DNA from: Chionoecetes opilio
Taxonomy: Eukaryota; Arthropoda; Malacostraca; Decapoda; Majidae
Direction of reading: 5' to 3'
DNA length: 64,000 nt
Assembly (NCBI GenBank): GCA_016584305.1
Contig: JACEEZ010003777.1
Coordinates: 27,971-91,970, forward strand
Shown: piece by piece, positions 11,093 to 23,702 of the stretch
How the letters are laid out: every line of letters begins with the position of its first letter
Numbering within the stretch: the stretch's first letter is position 1
The notes under the pieces: model-generated
Seen by the model: the letters and a program-made list of their open reading frames with translations, nothing else
The model's database searches: none
What the model was told of the DNA's origin: nothing
Position numbers and translations under genes: made by a program

Positions 11093-11915
11093 AAGGTCTA
11101 CAAACAGGTCAAAGGATAGTGTTTGCCATGACCTCCTTCCCTCCACTCCTCTGAATGTCACTGTCTTACACGATGGAGAGGTCAGAAGGAAGAGGAGGGA
11201 GAGCAAAGGGAGAGTAAAGGGAGAAGGAGAATTAATGTGATGACCTGCAAAAAAATTACAAATGCACTTTATTTTTAGCATTTTTTCTTCTTGCATGTTT
11301 TATAAGAAACCTTCCAATTGGAGTATTTTTTTTCTTCAAATCTTATGTGTACTTCTGCCTGACGTTTTATGACCAAATTTCTGTTTTTTACGATGGTTAA
11401 AATGATCTTGAAAGCGGCAGTTCTTTTTTTTATAATGATGGAAAAAGGAAGGACTATTACGCAACTATCTATTTTGTTTATCAGTTATCCTATACTAAAT
11501 AATAATATGCGAACACTGAGAATGGATATATATTTATCTAACCGATATCCGCAGCATGCTTGATACTTTTGTCATTTGGGAAAAGAAAAAAATATTTGTC
11601 TTTAATCTGAAAAACCCCGGACGTAGAAGACAAGACTTTTGGTTTTCTTCCTTGTGGACGCTTTTTCAGGGAACATTAATTAGATTGTTGGCGGTAAACG
11701 TGACCTCAGCACCACCTGGCCTCCTCCTCCCCCTCCTCCTGAGTCCCCCTCCCCCCCTCACGCCCCCCCCCCTTTCCTCCTACCACTAATAGCACCGCGA
11801 CCCTCCAGTGACTCCTGATAACCACTGTGTCCTTGCCTCTCTGTGTCTGTCTTTCACTTACTGGCTCACTAATCTGTTATCTGTCTATTTTTGTTTGTCT
11901 TTGTTCGCTTGTTTG
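11093..11915. other. No gene seen
   Basis: AT-rich unique sequence with a purine-rich patch (11170-11230) and a C-rich patch (11720-11775). No splice-bounded coding segment was found. Confidence 0.5.
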
Positions 11916-11918
11916 TTG

Positions 11919-11921
<3 letters not shown>

Positions 11922-11969
<48 letters not shown>
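11922..11969 (+). repeat. (GT)n microsatellite
   Basis: About 24 uninterrupted GT dinucleotides. Confidence 0.95.
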
Positions 11970-11970
<1 letters not shown>

Positions 11971-12061
11971 TGTGTATTCTGTCTGTCTGTCTGTATGATT
12001 GTCTGTCTGCCTGTGGTGTTATTCTTGTCTTCTGTCTTATTCTCTCTTCTCCTTTCTCTTT

Positions 12062-12066
<5 letters not shown>

Positions 12067-12158
<92 letters not shown>
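12067..12158 (+). repeat. (CT)n microsatellite
   Basis: About 45 CT units with one CCT interruption at 12119. Confidence 0.95.
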
Positions 12159-12159
<1 letters not shown>

Positions 12160-12186
12160 ACCAAAGGAAGAAGAGCCACGTTTGAA

Positions 12187-12267
12187 CACCCTCAAACATA
12201 CACACCACGCGAACACTGCAGGTACTTACTACTACTACTACTTCTACTACTACTACTACTACTACTA

Positions 12268-12319
<52 letters not shown>

Positions 12320-12402
12320 CACTACCACTACCACTACTACCACTACTACTACTACTACCAAATACACCCTCAAACATACACACCACGCGAACACTGCAGG
12401 TA
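12187..12402 (+). repeat. (TAC)n tract bracketed by 38-bp direct repeats
   Basis: An almost identical 38-bp sequence (begins CACCCTCAAACATACACACC, ends GCAGGTA) occurs at 12187-12224 and 12365-12402. Between them is a TAC repeat. The arrangement is a tandem duplication in which the TAC tract starts inside the first copy's end. Confidence 0.9.
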
Positions 12403-12715
12403 ACACAGCCCCATTCTTACCCGGGAACAAGAAATGCCGCACTGTTTCCTAACCCGACAACTAATGGAGAAAAGTTTAACCCAAAGTCCGGATTTCAGCG
12501 GATTGGGGAGTCCAGGGCCAAGGCAGAGAATTGAAAAGCTCAAGAGAAGAAAATTAGAGAGGTCTAATCTTCCTTGGTCTTGGGGGAGTTTAAGACCTTA
12601 GAGAGTCGAACTTAAGAAGAATAGAAAAAGAAACGAAAATGTAATACTGTGAGAGTTTAGGAATGAAGCTAATTACTGTCACATTATAAGCACTTCTCGA
12701 ACACATATGGAGGTG

Positions 12716-12932
12716 CTAAATAGTCAAGTATACCAAAGTACTATAGCACTACAGCACTCAGGCAAAAGCACTCTCAGCATCCACTTCACAATCCCGCCAG
12801 CACTAGGAAACTATATATACGGTAATTGCTAGATAGTCAAGCACACCACAGCACTATAGGATTACAGCACCCAGGCAACAGCACCTTCACTTAACACTCC
12901 CGCCAGCACTATCAAACTGTATACGGTAATTG
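12716..12932 (+). repeat. Two-copy tandem repeat of about 110 bp
   Basis: CTARATAGTCAAG ... CCCGCCAGCACTA ... TACGGTAATTG is present at 12716-12826 and 12827-12932 with substitutions. 12403-12715 is unique and holds nothing I recognise. Confidence 0.85.
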
Positions 12933-13415
12933 CATTGGCCTGAATATGACGCTCTTTTCCGGAAGCTCAAAGGGGGCATCATTTCAAGAGCATGTGCCTT
13001 CCAAACTTAGCCTCGTAATGTTGCCATGTATATGCAGAGTATACAACAAGAAAACTCACTCCAACTTTCAGATTAAGCCGCGGAGTGTCCCGAGTGTAGC
13101 GGTGGGGGTGCGCCGGCCAGTCATAAGCCCGAGTTACAGCTTAATGCTTCTTGGCCGTAACACTAACCGCTGTAACTTCCCTCGTGATGTGTAAAAGTTA
13201 TTGTATAAAATGTTGATATTAGGTCCCGGGAGCGGCGGTAAGGGAGTGGAACAGTGGAGGGAAGGGAAGGGGATGAGGAGGCGCAGGGAGGGTGCTGGGA
13301 GAGGTATAGAGATGCTTGAGAAGGGAAGGGGGAGTGCATGGTAAGGGAAGAGAAGAGGAGGCGCTGTGAGGGTGGTGGGAGAGGTATAGGGATGCTTGAG
13401 AATTATATTGCAATC
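12933..13415. other. No gene seen
   Basis: A frame of 82 codons (12946-13194) lacks any recognisable domain. 13235-13400 is purine-rich, with a direct duplication of GAGGCGC...GGGAGAGGTATAGRGATGCTTGAG (13276-13320 and 13355-13401). Confidence 0.4.
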
Positions 13416-13417
13416 CA

Positions 13418-13495
13418 GACCACCACCACCATCACCACCACCACCACCACCATCATCATCACCACCACCACCACCACCATCACCACCACCACCAG
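13418..13495 (+). repeat. (CAC)n microsatellite
   Basis: CAC/CAT trinucleotides; a copy of the GGT class in the opposite orientation to 10640-11092. Confidence 0.95.
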
Positions 13496-13583
13496 TACTC
13501 TCAGGTGTACCAGTTTGTCTTTTTCCTACACCTATTTGTATCTGTTATAATGTATCAATGCAGCAATACACATGGGCCAGAAT

Positions 13584-13666
13584 ACTGCATAGTCTATAGT
13601 GTTCCATAAGGGTATTGATGATAATATTTGAACCCTTAAGTTGATAAAGAGCTTTTGAAAGAACTT

Positions 13667-13671
<5 letters not shown>
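13584..13671 (+). repeat. Dispersed repeat, copy 2
   Basis: Homologous to 10158-10252: CATAGTCTATAGTG ... TTGAACCCTTAAGTTGATA ... ACTTACAAGAG. It is directly followed by a GA microsatellite. Confidence 0.7.

Positions 13672-13754
<83 letters not shown>
13671..13754 (+). repeat. (GA)n microsatellite
   Basis: About 40 GA units. Confidence 0.95.
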
Positions 13755-13755
<1 letters not shown>

Positions 13756-14448
13756 GATAGACTGTCAGAGGCTACGAGTATGTTAGTTAAGTACAAAAAT
13801 ATACGAGTTGATTAACCTGGGATAAAAAAGAAGGCGATGGGAAACACGTTATGGATAATGAAGGGAAGGTGAATGGGTGGAAGGGATGCTGTGAGGGGTG
13901 GAGGGTGGAAGAGGAGGGTGGAGCAGGTATAGTTAGGAGGAGGGGTTGGTATTAGTTAAGGAATTGATGAAGTGGAAGAAGAATGGGATGGGATGGAAGG
14001 ATGTGCAGGGAAGTAGAATTAGGAAAAAAGAGGAGGAGGAAGAAGGAAGTGGAATTAGAAAAGTGGAGGAGGAGGAGGAAGAAGGAGTGAAGAGGAAGAG
14101 AAGGAGGAGAAAGAGGAGGAAGGGATGGAAGAAATAGAGAGGCGGCAGAAGAGTAGGAGGAGTTGGGAGAGAAAGAGGAGGAGGAGGAGGAGGAGGAGGA
14201 GGAGGAGGAAAGTAGTGAGTAAGGAAGGAGGAAGAGGAGGAGGAGGAGGAGGAGGAGGAGGAGGAGGAGGAGGAGGAAAGTAGTGAGTAAGGAAGGAGGA
14301 AGATTGTAGGAAAGAGATGAAGTATAGATGTAAAGAATGCAAGGAGAAAGTTAAGGAAGGAAAGAACGGTTCAAAGAGAAAGTGAGAAAAGAGAGAGAAA
14401 AGTTAAAAGTAAATTAATAAACCTATTATAATACTACACTATTATACT
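13755..14448 (+). repeat. Purine-rich region with duplicated GGA block
   Basis: GGA-rich sequence from 13850. A block consisting of a (GAG)n run followed by AAAGTAGTGAGTAAGGAAGG occurs twice (about 14172-14236 and 14236-14303). Confidence 0.8.
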
Positions 14449-14645
14449 ACCTACATCCACTGCTCTTCCTCAAAACTCCTTCATCAATGCTGCACAATTT
14501 CCACACTTCACACACAGAGAAAGAAACAATTGAATACTTAACTTTTATTTTTATATAACTTTGTACATAACTATACCTGACTGCTTTTCCTGTCAGTGGG
14601 GTTCTTGAAGGAGGGTTAGGAGGGGGGGGGGATAAAGGGGAGAGG

Positions 14646-14650
<5 letters not shown>

Positions 14651-14691
<41 letters not shown>
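14651..14691 (+). repeat. (CA)n microsatellite
   Basis: About 20 CA units. The flanking stretches 14449-14650 and 14692-14920 show no gene. Confidence 0.95.
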
Positions 14692-14694
<3 letters not shown>

Positions 14695-14919
14695 CCAGTA
14701 TCCACCCCTCCCTGCTTCTCTATCATTAAAACTCAAACTACAGACTTGATGCTTCCCTCCGCGATTGGCTCTGGAGATACAGGCGAGTTCGGGCCATTAG
14801 TACAGATCACACTGCTTGTTGCCCTTCCTCCTCACCCTGCATGGAAAGGGGACCCACTCACCTACCTATGAAGTTTGTGAAGTAACCCCTACGGGCCTAC
14901 ACCTATTATATTCTTTTAT

Positions 14920-14920
<1 letters not shown>

Positions 14921-14950
<30 letters not shown>

Positions 14951-14954
14951 TCTT

Positions 14955-15006
<52 letters not shown>

Positions 15007-15011
15007 TACTT

Positions 15012-15063
<52 letters not shown>

Positions 15064-15098
15064 TACTACTACTACTTCTTCTACTACTACTACTTCTT

Positions 15099-15167
<69 letters not shown>

Positions 15168-15197
15168 TTCCTACTACTACTACTACTACTACTTTTC

Positions 15198-15236
<39 letters not shown>

Positions 15237-15258
15237 TTGCTACTATTACTATTACTAT

Positions 15259-15311
<53 letters not shown>

Positions 15312-15323
15312 TTACTACTACTT

Positions 15324-15385
<62 letters not shown>
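14921..15385 (+). repeat. (TAC)n microsatellite, about 465 bp
   Basis: Interrupted (TAC)n with TTC, TTTTCC and ATTAC variants. It is the reverse complement class of the TAG tract at 16312-17359. Confidence 0.95.
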
Positions 15386-16031
<646 letters not shown>

Positions 16032-16311
16032 AATGCATACGATTCTTTGCCGTTCGTATTTTAGATTACCAGCAACGCGAATTTTATACTTCTCCCTCCC
16101 ACTTAGACCATCCACACACACACGCGCACACACACACACACACACACGGGGTAATCAGGATAGTGAGTCCCGACAGAGTAAGGTTTTGGCCTCCTAACTG
16201 CTAACTTTCTCTTCTATTCAGTGGCTCGACAAGAATACTGTGCAGATAAAGTTGCTGGCTTATCTTAGTGGTGCATTGTATTTGCTGGGTCTCTTGAAGG
16301 TGGAGGCTGTG

Positions 16312-17359
<1,048 letters not shown>

Positions 17360-18034
17360 ATGCGTGTCACTAATAGCATCTGTTTTATATGCAAGTAGTT
17401 TTTGTTCTTTTGTTCTGTTGTTTCCCTAATCTGCCTACTTCTATTCTTTGTTTATACAGGGAAGCCTTTTTCTCTCCATTTTTTCTCTTCCTCCATTTTT
17501 TCATCCTGCTTCATAGTTCTGTCTATATTTTCTAATCATCATTATGTATATTTTTTGGTATATTCTCTTCTCTATTTTTTCTCTTTTTCGTTGTCATGCT
17601 TTCCATTTTTCCTTCTTTCTCTCAAGCTTTCTATTTTTTTTCTCTCTCTTTGAATATTTCCTTACTAAATGTTTTTTTCCCTTATATATATTTAGATTTT
17701 TTTGACGAAGATTTACAGTTCTCTATTCAACATTTTCTCCTCCTCCCTCCTCTATACGAAGCGGCTTTGGTAGGGATAGAGAGTGTCACGTAAGCTCCAT
17801 CCATATGCATTCCAATGGTGGCAGTAACACCCAGCGCTAATGTACTACCTGTTAACAATATAAATGGTCAGGTTAATATTATACCTGAGTTACTCTGTCA
17901 GGCTTAATTGTGACCCTCCCTCCCTCACCCCCTACGTGCTTGTTTTTAGCACATCTTTGTACCTATTTTTTTTCCCTCACCCTCGCCTACGAATTCCACC
18001 ACCAGCGGGTGTTGAGCAAAAGTCTTTATGTTGA
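17360..18034. other. T-rich spacer, no gene seen
   Basis: T/C-rich to about 17740, then unique sequence. It directly precedes the GC-rich candidate exon at 18035. Confidence 0.4.
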
Positions 18035-18580
18035 GCGGCGGACAGCACGGCGGCTGGGTTGGCCCCGGGGGCCACGGTTAGTCTCAACCTGCTCAAGGGC
18101 GGGGCAGTGTTGTACTCTGTGGTGGTGCCCCTGGCGCTGGGATGTCTCGTGCCAGAGAAGGCACATGTCCTGTGTCGGGCGTGGCTGGCGGGGCACATTA
18201 CCTCGTGGCTGGCCAGGCGCGGCCCTGCTGGTGCTGCCCCGCGGCGCCTCCAGGACAACCCTGTACTGCAGGCCTCGGGACGGGCCTGGCACGCCGCCGC
18301 TCTGCACACGCTCGACTACTGGTCGCGGTGCCCCCAGGGACTCCTCCTCGGCGCCGTGGCCGAGTGTCCCGCCGCCTTCTTCTCGCCCTTCGAGGACCAG
18401 CTCCTCCTCGCCTCCTTCCCGCCCTTCGAGGACCAGCTCCTCGCCGCCTCCTCCTCGCCCTTCGAGGACCAGCTCCTCGCCGCCTCCTCCTCGCCCTTCG
18501 AGGACCAGCTCCTCGCCGCCTCCTTCTCGCCCTCCGAGGACGAGTTTGACGGCGAGGTGACCGAGGTGGTGGTGGCCTAG
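18035..18580 (+). CDS. Candidate terminal exon of an uncharacterised protein with 12-residue repeats
   Basis: A GC-rich island in otherwise AT-rich DNA stays open from 18035, just after an in-frame TGA, to TAG at 18578-18580. There is no ATG at the start of the open stretch, so this would be an internal-to-terminal exon. The middle is moderately hydrophobic (AVLYSVVVPLALGCLV, about 18107-18155) and may be membrane-associated. The C-terminal part has four to five copies of a 12-residue unit, FEDQLLAASSSP, encoded by near-identical 36-bp repeats (about 18388-18535), then an acidic tail. I do not recognise the family. The repeats explain part of the openness, and similar long frames exist on the other strand, so coding status is uncertain. 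Confidence 0.35.
   Translation, partial: AADSTAAGLAPGATVSLNLLKGGAVLYSVVVPLALGCLVPEKAHVLCRAWLAGHITSWLARRGPAGAAPRRLQDNPVLQASGRAWHAAALHTLDYWSRCPQGLLLGAVAECPAAFFSPFEDQLLLASFPPFEDQLLAASSSPFEDQLLAASSSPFEDQLLAASFSPSEDEFDGEVTEVVVA
18388..18535 (+). repeat. 36-bp minisatellite inside the candidate exon
   Basis: About four copies of a 36-bp unit containing TTCGAGGACCAGCTCCTCG. The unit length is a multiple of three, so frame is kept. Confidence 0.85.
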
Positions 18581-18675
18581 TGGAACTTGCCCCTTGGGAG
18601 AAAGAGGTTCACGTGGATATGTCACGCCCTGATACCCTCGCCTTGACCATGGAGTGAAGCTGAGGATGTTGTTAT

Positions 18676-18678
<3 letters not shown>

Positions 18679-18711
<33 letters not shown>
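18679..18711 (+). repeat. (CA)n microsatellite
   Basis: About 16 CA units. 18712-19278 has no gene that I can support. Confidence 0.95.
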
Positions 18712-18714
<3 letters not shown>

Positions 18715-19278
18715 TACTGTATACGTATATTAGAACTTGTAGTTATTTTGAAAACTGAAATCTATTACGGACTCTTTTCATGGCATATATGAATTTCCAA
18801 AGTGAACAAGTCAATTTCGTTCATCAAAAAAGCTTCATAACAGCAAATCCACAGGAATCACCAGGGGTATATATATAAGAGTATCACCGCCATCTGTATC
18901 ACTGTGAACGTGAGAATACTGTGTTGCGGCTCCCGGTAATCGTGTGAGGCGTGGCTAAGAAGGCTCACCAGGGCGTTACCGCACACTGTAAGTCCTCCAT
19001 GCAAACCCAAAGACCCAGTCATTTTTTCTTTCAATTTCACTTTTTTCGCCCCAAAGTTTCAAGGATTTTTTTTAGCATGCGGACTGGAAAGTTGAAGTTG
19101 GAATAATTACGCTGGCACGTATTTTATTTCCCTTATATTCTTGGAACCTCGCCTCGTGACGTTCTGGGGTGAAAGATAAGCGCCTGTGTAATGCCTATGT
19201 TCAAGGTCATTACCATCAGTGAGCATAGGAAAGCACTCACTCGTCTTTCTTCCCCCAGAACACCACTTAATGACACTT

Positions 19279-19875
19279 GACATGAGGGTAAATGTTCAAG
19301 TATTTCTTTTACTTGACATGAGACTAAATGTTAAAGTATTTCTTTTACTTGACATGAGGGTAAATGTTCAAGTATTTCTTTTACTTGACATGAGACTAAA
19401 TGTTCAAGTATTTCTTTTACTTGACATGAGACTAAATGTTCAAGTATTTCTTTTATGACATGAGACTAAATGTTCAAGTATTTCTTTTACTTGCAGAGCT
19501 AAATGTCAAAGTATTCTTTACTTGACTGAGAGTATTTCAAGGGAATTTCTTACTTGACATGAGACTAAATGTTCAAGATTTCTTTTACTGACATGAGACT
19601 AATGTTCAGTATTTCTTACTTGACATGAGACTAAATTTCAAGACTTCTTCTACTTGACATGAGACTAAATGTCCAAGTTATTCCTTTTACTGACATGAGG
19701 TCAAAGTTCAAGATTCTTTTACTGACATGAGACTAAATGTCAAGTATTCTTTTACTTGACATGAGACTAATGTTCAAGTAATTCTTTATGCATGAGGGTA
19801 ATGTTAAGTATTTCTTTACTGAATAAGACTAATGTGCAAGATTCTTTACTGACATGAGATGAAATGTGCGTATTC
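19279..19875 (+). repeat. 36-bp minisatellite, decaying rightward
   Basis: The unit contains ACATGAGACTAAATGTTC and AAGTATTTCTTTTACTTG. The first six copies (to about 19490) are nearly perfect with alternating AGACTA/AGGGTA variants. The remaining copies have many single-base deletions, which may be biological decay or uncorrected sequencing error. Confidence 0.9.
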
Positions 19876-20036
19876 TTTAGTAGTATTACTTAGTTTTGTT
19901 TCTCAAGCGAAGGGACAAACGCTTAGCTGAGGGAATTTCATAGGGAATATCATTAGATAATCATCATCGGGGCCACGGGTTGACTATGGCACTATGGTCT
20001 GACTCCTCCCCACTGAGCCCTTTGAGACCCTCCCTA

Positions 20037-20180
20037 CTATAACTACTACTACTACTCCCCTATTATACCACTACTACTACTCCCCTATTATACCACTACT
20101 ACTACTCCCCTATTATACCACTACTACTACTCCCCTATTATACCACTACTACTACTCCCCTATTATACCACTACTACTAC
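20037..20180 (+). repeat. 25-bp minisatellite, about 6 copies
   Basis: The unit is built from ACTACTACTACTCCCC plus TATTATACC. It lies immediately upstream of the candidate start exon at 20199. Confidence 0.9.
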
Positions 20181-20198
20181 TCCCTCCAACACACCGCC

Positions 20199-20252
20199 AT
20201 GTCTTCCACCGTGCCACTACTACCACCACCACCATCGACTCTCAAGGGGAAG
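20199..20252 (+). CDS. Candidate first coding exon (18 codons)
   Basis: ATG in a good context (CACCGCCATGTCT) opens a proline-rich start, MSSTVPLLPPPPSTLKGK. It ends exactly at a consensus 5' splice site (AAG|GTAAGTGA, donor at 20253). No downstream exon of matching phase was recognised, and the upstream DNA is a minisatellite. Chance cannot be excluded. Confidence 0.22.
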
Positions 20253-21574
20253 GTAAGTGAGGAATTTGAGTGCATTGAGTAGTTAGCAGCTCGTTGACCT
20301 TTGACATGCTCTGCGATGACCTCGGCGTTACCTTCGTCAGTATCGTTACTCTGGCATCTCACCAAAGGACGGCTGAAGGCCAAGGAAGGAAGGTGGATTT
20401 CCTCAACGAAGAGCCTATAGGGTTGAGGAAGTAAATATTTGTGAAAATAAATCTGTAACAATCTTTCAGTTAGAAAAAATTGTTTCTTATTTTGTACACA
20501 GGTGGCACATTAGATAATAGAAAATGAATAGTGTCTTGACTTAAAACCAATCAGCGAGAGGCATCTAAAAAAGGTAGGGTTATGTTATTTGAGGTGCCTT
20601 GATATTTCCTCCAGATAATAATTTAAGTCACAGGAAGGTGGATTTCCTTACATTAAAACGGTTTCTCTGAGGGAAAAGTATGTAGTACAAGTAGTCAGGC
20701 CAGGAGATAACAAGGTGAACATTAAAATAAATTGTATGTTACGGTTTGGGTCAGAACCACACACACACACATGAGGATGGAGAAATCGACTAAGAAAAAT
20801 TGTTATTGTGACGTTCAGTTTCTTCAATTTTTTTCTCTCTCGTTGTCATAAAACTGTGTCATTTTGTCTCTTTCCATCTTGTCCATCTTGTCATTTTGTG
20901 TCTCTTTGTTTGTCATGCTGTGCTGATGCCCCTCTGTCGTGCCCCAATGCTCAGATTTTTGTGTGTATTTACCTTCTGCAGGAGTAAGATTAATGCTCAC
21001 AACACACCTAATAATGATAATAATGTTCATAGTAATAGACACTACTAAGGAGGAGAAGGATGTTGTAAGGAGAGAAAGGAATTGTGATGATGGTAAACAG
21101 TGATGGTCAGAACAACAACAAAATTCCAAATAGGCAATTTAATCTTTGTTCCCGAGGCGCCATAATATTCCCTTACTGAGAGGAATAAAGTCTTTGATAA
21201 AATGATAAAACCAAAACTCCTCCAGACCTTCCCCGAAAAGATGGTTCGTCAAAGAGCGCCAATTAGGAGTTTTTGTTGGCAAAGAGACGACATTTGAGCA
21301 AGAAATAAAGAGTCTAGAAAGAGTCTAAAGATAAAGATAGATCGAGTTTAAGAAAGAGTTAGATAGAGTTAAAGAAAGATAGTCTAATAAAGAGTCTAAA
21401 GTTAGTTTGATAGAAAAACCTGATATTTTAAGACATGGATGAACTTAAGACTCTATGTGTTTAGTTGAATGATAACAAAGATAAGACGCTCAAGCAGTCA
21501 CCATCGTTTCCTCTGCACCTTTACGTGATCTCTGTCGGTAGGTTCGTCTGACAAAGCAATGGGAGACATGTAAA
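20253..21574. other. No gene seen
   Basis: AT-rich unique sequence. 21290-21410 has irregular AGAGTCTAAAG/ATAGAGTTAAAG repeats. Nothing coding is supported. Confidence 0.4.
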
Positions 21575-21802
21575 GATAGCGAGATAGGAGATAGATATAG
21601 GAGATAGAGATAAGAGATAAAGATAGGAGATAGAGATAGAGATAAGAGATAGAGATAGAGATAGATAGAGATAGGAGATAGAGATAGAAAGAGATAGGAA
21701 ATATAATAAGAGATAGAGATAGGAGATAAGAGATAGAGATAAGAGATAGAGATAGGAGATAGAGATAGGAGATAGAGATAGATGGAGATAGGAGATAGAG
21801 AT
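21575..21802 (+). repeat. GATAGA-type low-complexity repeat
   Basis: About 230 bp of GAGATAGAGATAG(GA) variants. The long opposite-strand frames are translations of this repeat. Confidence 0.95.
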
Positions 21803-22285
21803 ATGAGCATCAACACATAGGAGTGTTTGGGACAGACAGAGTTTCATCGGGAAATGATGGATTATTATACTTGTATCAGGAGAGCAGAATATACCAGAAA
21901 ACCTTAGTAAAAAATCACCATTGATAGGTTTTAAAGGAATAATGGAATGACCGAGTACCACAACACCGATAAACTCGACAAAGATGGAACTTCAATGGCA
22001 GGCATAATGAAATAAAAGTTGAAAGGCCTGTCAAATAAAAGAAAAATAGAAAAAATAGGATGAAATTATTAGCACTGATGTTGAAAAGAAGATGAGGAAG
22101 AAGAGTAATTCATGCTAAGTAAATGTGTGGTGAATGTAAAGTTAAATGTAAAAAGCCTGTCAAATAGAAACAAAATTAGGATGGGAGTATTAGCCCGATG
22201 TTGAAAAGAAGATGAATTCATGTTAGATAAATGCATACGACAGGAATATTTGACATTGCACGCACGAACACCATCCTCCTTACAC
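21803..22285. other. No gene seen; short duplication
   Basis: Two related stretches (22060-22100 and 22180-22225, GATGTTGAAAAGAAGATGA) suggest a local duplication. No coding exon was found. Confidence 0.45.
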
Positions 22286-22286
22286 T

Positions 22287-22296
22287 GTGTATGTGT

Positions 22297-22328
<32 letters not shown>
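22287..22328 (+). repeat. (GT)n microsatellite
   Basis: About 20 GT units, ending a few bases before a possible 3' splice site at 22336. Confidence 0.95.
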
Positions 22329-22329
<1 letters not shown>

Positions 22330-22336
22330 ATGCTAG

Positions 22337-22448
22337 GCCCAGAGGCCCAGAGGACGACGAGGATAGGGCAGCCCTGGTGCTCCAGCGGGCACTAGAGGAC
22401 CTGCCTCGGCTGTTGGTAGTGGTGCGCAGCGCCCCTCCCCCCCGCTGA
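22337..22448 (+). CDS. Candidate terminal coding exon (37 codons)
   Basis: After TGATGCTAG, a possible 3' splice site, a GC-rich frame reads PRGPEDDEDRAALVLQRALE and then DLPRLLVVVRSAPPPR before TGA at 22446-22448. An AATAAA signal follows at 22658-22663, about 210 nt downstream, as expected for a short 3' UTR. The first base completes a split codon (two bases expected from the previous exon). The candidate first exon at 20199 ends in phase 0, so the two cannot be joined directly. The protein is not recognised. Confidence 0.3.
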
Positions 22449-23514
22449 GCGCACCACGTACTACACAGCGGAACATGGAGCGAGGTGACGAGCCTCGCTC
22501 ACAGGAAGTCGCTCGTGACTCCAGCGGCGGGCTGGTGCCCGCTCATCTCTTATAAATGTATAGATGTAAGATTACATATAAGTATGTAATGTAAGTTTAA
22601 CTTAAGGTATTATGTAAGGTTACAATAAGTTTTTTTTCTTTTTCTGTAAGAGATGTAAATAAACTTAACTAAAACTCCTTACACTACCTCACTCCTCTCT
22701 CTCTTTTCCCGTTGGCATCTTCCTCTTCCTCTCCTTCTCCTTCCTCTTTGTTTCCCTTCATCCTCCTCGCCCATTCCTCTTACTCATTCATTTTGCTATT
22801 CTTCCTTCTGTTCCTTATTCTTATTCTCTCTCAGTTCCCTCTTTCCACCTTTGTACACTACCAATTACTCCTTCACGGCTGCCCAGAAAGACGATGTACA
22901 TGTCTACGTTGACCTTTGTGTTGTTATATCGTAAAAGCCTAGCATCACACACACACACACACACACAGACACACACATACAGATACACATACACATACAC
23001 GCACACACAAACACATCACTTGATAGATAGTCTCAGCAATTCACTTTCACTCCCTTATATCAATATAAATACTTGACTGCACGACGAGGCACTAACACAA
23101 CCTGAAGAAGCATTACGACAGGAACGGAAAAATAAACTATTAAATGTCTTTTTTTAGTGGCTTTTTGTATACTCATTATTTCTATCTTCATCCAGTCTCC
23201 CTATGATGCAAATAAGAAAAAAAATAGACACCTCTGACGTATGATTGACAATACAGAGTTACCTAATCTTTATCTAGGCCTATGAAAAACTTTATTAATA
23301 GGCTCGTTTTGATGTACCGAGGCGAGATATTATTACATTTTATATTTACATTTATACATTTTTTCACATTATTATTTGTTATCATTGTCGAGTTAATAAC
23401 GTCCATTGTAGTACATACGAGTAAGCCGCGGCAGCACGTTATAATCATTCTGATCCGACACGAGACAGCGGTGGCATAAGACGTTGTTTTTAATGCATAA
23501 TATAGAAGCATTAA
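22449..23514. other. Spacer with pyrimidine-rich block and CA repeat
   Basis: 22707-22790 is a C/T-rich block that recurs at 24346-24430 (TTTTCCCGTTGGCATCTTCC start). 22949-23010 is an interrupted CA/TA microsatellite. No gene is supported. Confidence 0.5.
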
Positions 23515-23702
23515 TTAACCCTTCACGCCCAGGTCTTTCCTTTGCTATATATAAAATTACGAAGTGACTGAATATACCAAATTAGGTAGTGGACAAGGAT
23601 ACTAAACAGGTCACATCTATAAAACATTGCTTATATTAATTAAAATCATCAAATGGTACCCAAATTAAAATGGAAATTACGTTCTGGGCCTCAAGGGGTT
23701 AA
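23515..23702 (+). mobile_element. piggyBac-like MITE, copy 1
   Basis: TTAA at both ends. The left end reads CCCTTCACGCCCAG and the right end CTGGGCCTCAAGGGG, imperfect inverted repeats starting CCC. TTAA duplication plus CCC termini are typical of piggyBac. The internal body (ACTGAATATACCAAATTA, TGGACAAGGATACTAAACAG) is shared with the other copies. It is about 188 bp and slightly deleted. Confidence 0.8.

Noticed and set aside
12946..13194. 82-codon frame as a gene
   Set aside because: No domain, no splice signals at its borders and no repeat-independent support.
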